Below, in pieces: positions 62,822-64,000 of a stretch of DNA of 64,000 bases. The first letter of the stretch is position 1. The number at the start of each line of letters is the position of its first letter. A program made the translations under genes and the position numbers. Source of the stretch: Saccharibacillus deserti (GTDB taxonomy: Bacteria > Bacillota > Bacilli > Paenibacillales > Paenibacillaceae). The stretch is from the NCBI RefSeq assembly GCF_013618475.1, contig NZ_JABJVN010000012.1, positions 1 through 64,000 of the forward strand, read 5' to 3'. The notes beneath the pieces were generated by a model. It was given only the letters and a program-made list of their open reading frames with translations, ran no database searches and had not been told where the DNA came from.

Positions 62822-64000
62822 CTACAGCGAGACGCGTACGCGTCCGAGAAACTGTGAGACCGCCAGATGCGCCGCTCCGAGCACCGCCGAACGGCTGCCG
62901 AGCCCGGAGAACGAAATAGCCAGCTCGCGCCGGTGATACGGCAGCGCCCGTTCCGCGATCGCTTCGAGCATGGCGGGTTCGATCCATTCTTTGGCTTCGG
63001 TCAAAGGACCGCCTACGACAATCTTCTCGGGATTGAAGCCGTTGACGAGATTGGTGATCCCGATTCCCAATCGCCGGCCGATCTCCGTATACATCGCAAT
63101 CGTCTCTTCATGGCCATCGCGTGCCCGCGTCGTCAGCTCCCGCGTCGTCAGAGACGGAAGGGAGGAAGCTTGATCCGCGGCAGCCGCATTTTTGTCGTCG
63201 GCAGCCGTATTCTTTTCCGAAGCTTCGGCATAGGCGTAAGCCCGCTCCGATGCATACAGCTCCCAACATCCCCGGCTGCCGCAGCTGCACAGCCGGCCGT
63301 CGCTTTCGATCGACATATGGCCGGTTTCGCCGGCGTAGCCCCGCGCGCCTTTGTACAGTTGGCCGTCGATGATCATGCCCGAGCCGATCCCCATGCCCGC
63401 GCTGACATATACCAGATGGCGCACATGCCGCCCGGCGCCGTATTCGCGTTCGCCCGCCGCACCCGCATTGGCTTCGTTGTCGATAACGACAGGGACGCCG
63501 AACTCGGCTTCGAGCCTTGTTTTGAGACCGATGCCTTCCCAACCCAGGTTGGGCGCATACAAGATGATGCCCGCTTCGTCGACCATGCCGGGAACCCCGA
63601 CGCCGATACCGATCAGACCGTACGGCGTATCCGGAGCCGCTTCGAGCAGGGGGACGGTCACTTCCCGGATCGCGGCAAAAGCCGACTCCGGATCGTGCCG
63701 GCCGAGAGGGGTGCTCCGTTCGAGCAGAATGCCTCCTTTGAGATCGGTCAGCGCCGCCTTGACGAGCGTGACGCCGAGCTCGATTCCGATCGCGCAGCCC
63801 GCGGCTTCATTGAACAGCAGCATGAGCGGCTTGCGGCCTCCGCTGGATTCTCCCGGGCCGGTTTCTTCGACGAGCTTCTGCTCGAGCAGCTCCGCCGTCA
63901 GATTGGACACCGTCGCTTTATTGAGTCCTGTCCGTTCGGACACATCCGTCCTCGACAGCGGTCCTTTTCTGCGAATCGTGTCCAGCACGATCGATTTATT
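62822..64000 (-). CDS. ROK-family regulator (XylR/NagC type), 5' end cut by window
   Basis: At least 392 residues. Winged HTH at the N terminus (IRRKGPLSRTDVSERTGLNKATVSNLTAELL), then a ROK kinase-like domain with GIELGVTLVKAALTDL, GVPGMVDEAG, GETGHMSIE and the zinc-type CSCGSRGCWE. An Ala/Asp/Lys-rich insert (about residues 250-270) is unusual. The frame is open through the right edge (AAT AAA TCG ATC GTG on the minus strand), so the true start lies outside; GTG 63988 is not the start. Effector sugar unknown. Confidence 0.88.
   Translation of the reverse strand, partial: NKSIVLDTIRRKGPLSRTDVSERTGLNKATVSNLTAELLEQKLVEETGPGESSGGRKPLMLLFNEAAGCAIGIELGVTLVKAALTDLKGGILLERSTPLGRHDPESAFAAIREVTVPLLEAAPDTPYGLIGIGVGVPGMVDEAGIILYAPNLGWEGIGLKTRLEAEFGVPVVIDNEANAGAAGEREYGAGRHVRHLVYVSAGMGIGSGMIIDGQLYKGARGYAGETGHMSIESDGRLCSCGSRGCWELYASERAYAYAEASEKNTAADDKNAAAADQASSLPSLTTRELTTRARDGHEETIAMYTEIGRRLGIGITNLVNGFNPEKIVVGGPLTEAKEWIEPAMLEAIAERALPYHRRELAISFSGLGSRSAVLGAAHLAVSQFLGRVRVSL

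Overview
The window is a 64 kb piece of a Gram-positive chromosome of the Paenibacillaceae type. The genes are Bacillus-like in kind and order (sigW-rsiW, cdaA-cdaR-glmM, glmS with its ribozyme, qoxABCD, tagO), but the coding sequence is fairly GC-rich. There is a large carbohydrate-use section with LplABC-type sugar transport, a YesM/YesN-type two-component pair and several glycoside hydrolases. I infer a Paenibacillus or Saccharibacillus relative; no rRNA is present to settle this. Nearly all genes lie on the + strand. I see no phage, insertion sequence or CRISPR array.

Layout. 1-557: six tRNA genes (Lys, Leu, Gly, Arg, Pro, Gly) and a terminator; the Lys gene lacks its first two bases at the window edge. 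828-5367: ppc, then the envelope-stress pair sigW and rsiW, with a consensus sigma-W promoter between the two. 5658-11986: the c-di-AMP and amino-sugar block cdaA-cdaR-glmM and glmS, with a glmS ribozyme in the glmS leader. 12088-20796: a divergent aldehyde-response pair (AdhR-like regulator and zinc alcohol dehydrogenase), an SGNH esterase, a DUF523 protein, methionine aminopeptidase, a probable S-methylmethionine permease with homocysteine methyltransferase, and a lone CheW. 21083-25521: plsC, an EamA exporter, a CNNM/CBS protein, a small exported protein, a cluster of DnaA boxes and a DUF3886 gene.

25625-30333 is a compact zinc-starvation locus: a CobW-type GTPase, zinc-independent S14 and L33 ribosomal proteins, and the ZnuCBA importer, with three Zur-type operators. 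30506-32413 holds ywbE, a GNAT acetyltransferase and tagO. 32640-46330 is a sugar-use region: sensor kinase and AraC-type regulator, two permeases, two tandem paralogous solute-binding lipoproteins (no ATPase gene), a GH95 and a GH1 enzyme. 47013-50982 is qoxABCD, the aa3-type menaquinol oxidase.

51029-59366 is a second carbohydrate region: a GH43 enzyme, an ArsR-type regulator, a broken SGNH esterase pseudogene, then the pectin/uronate genes kduI, a DeoR regulator, kduD, a sugar isomerase/epimerase-like protein and a second SDR enzyme. The window ends with metY, trxB behind a PerR-type box, a small glutaredoxin-like protein, and a ROK regulator cut by the right edge.

I found no clearly new multi-gene system. 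The most unusual signals are regulatory: the DnaA-box cluster, the sigma-W promoter inside sigW-rsiW, the promoter-terminator leader of the methionine-salvage operon, the terminator abutting the znuC Zur box, and an exact TGTGA-N6-TCACA site in the long gap before qoxA.
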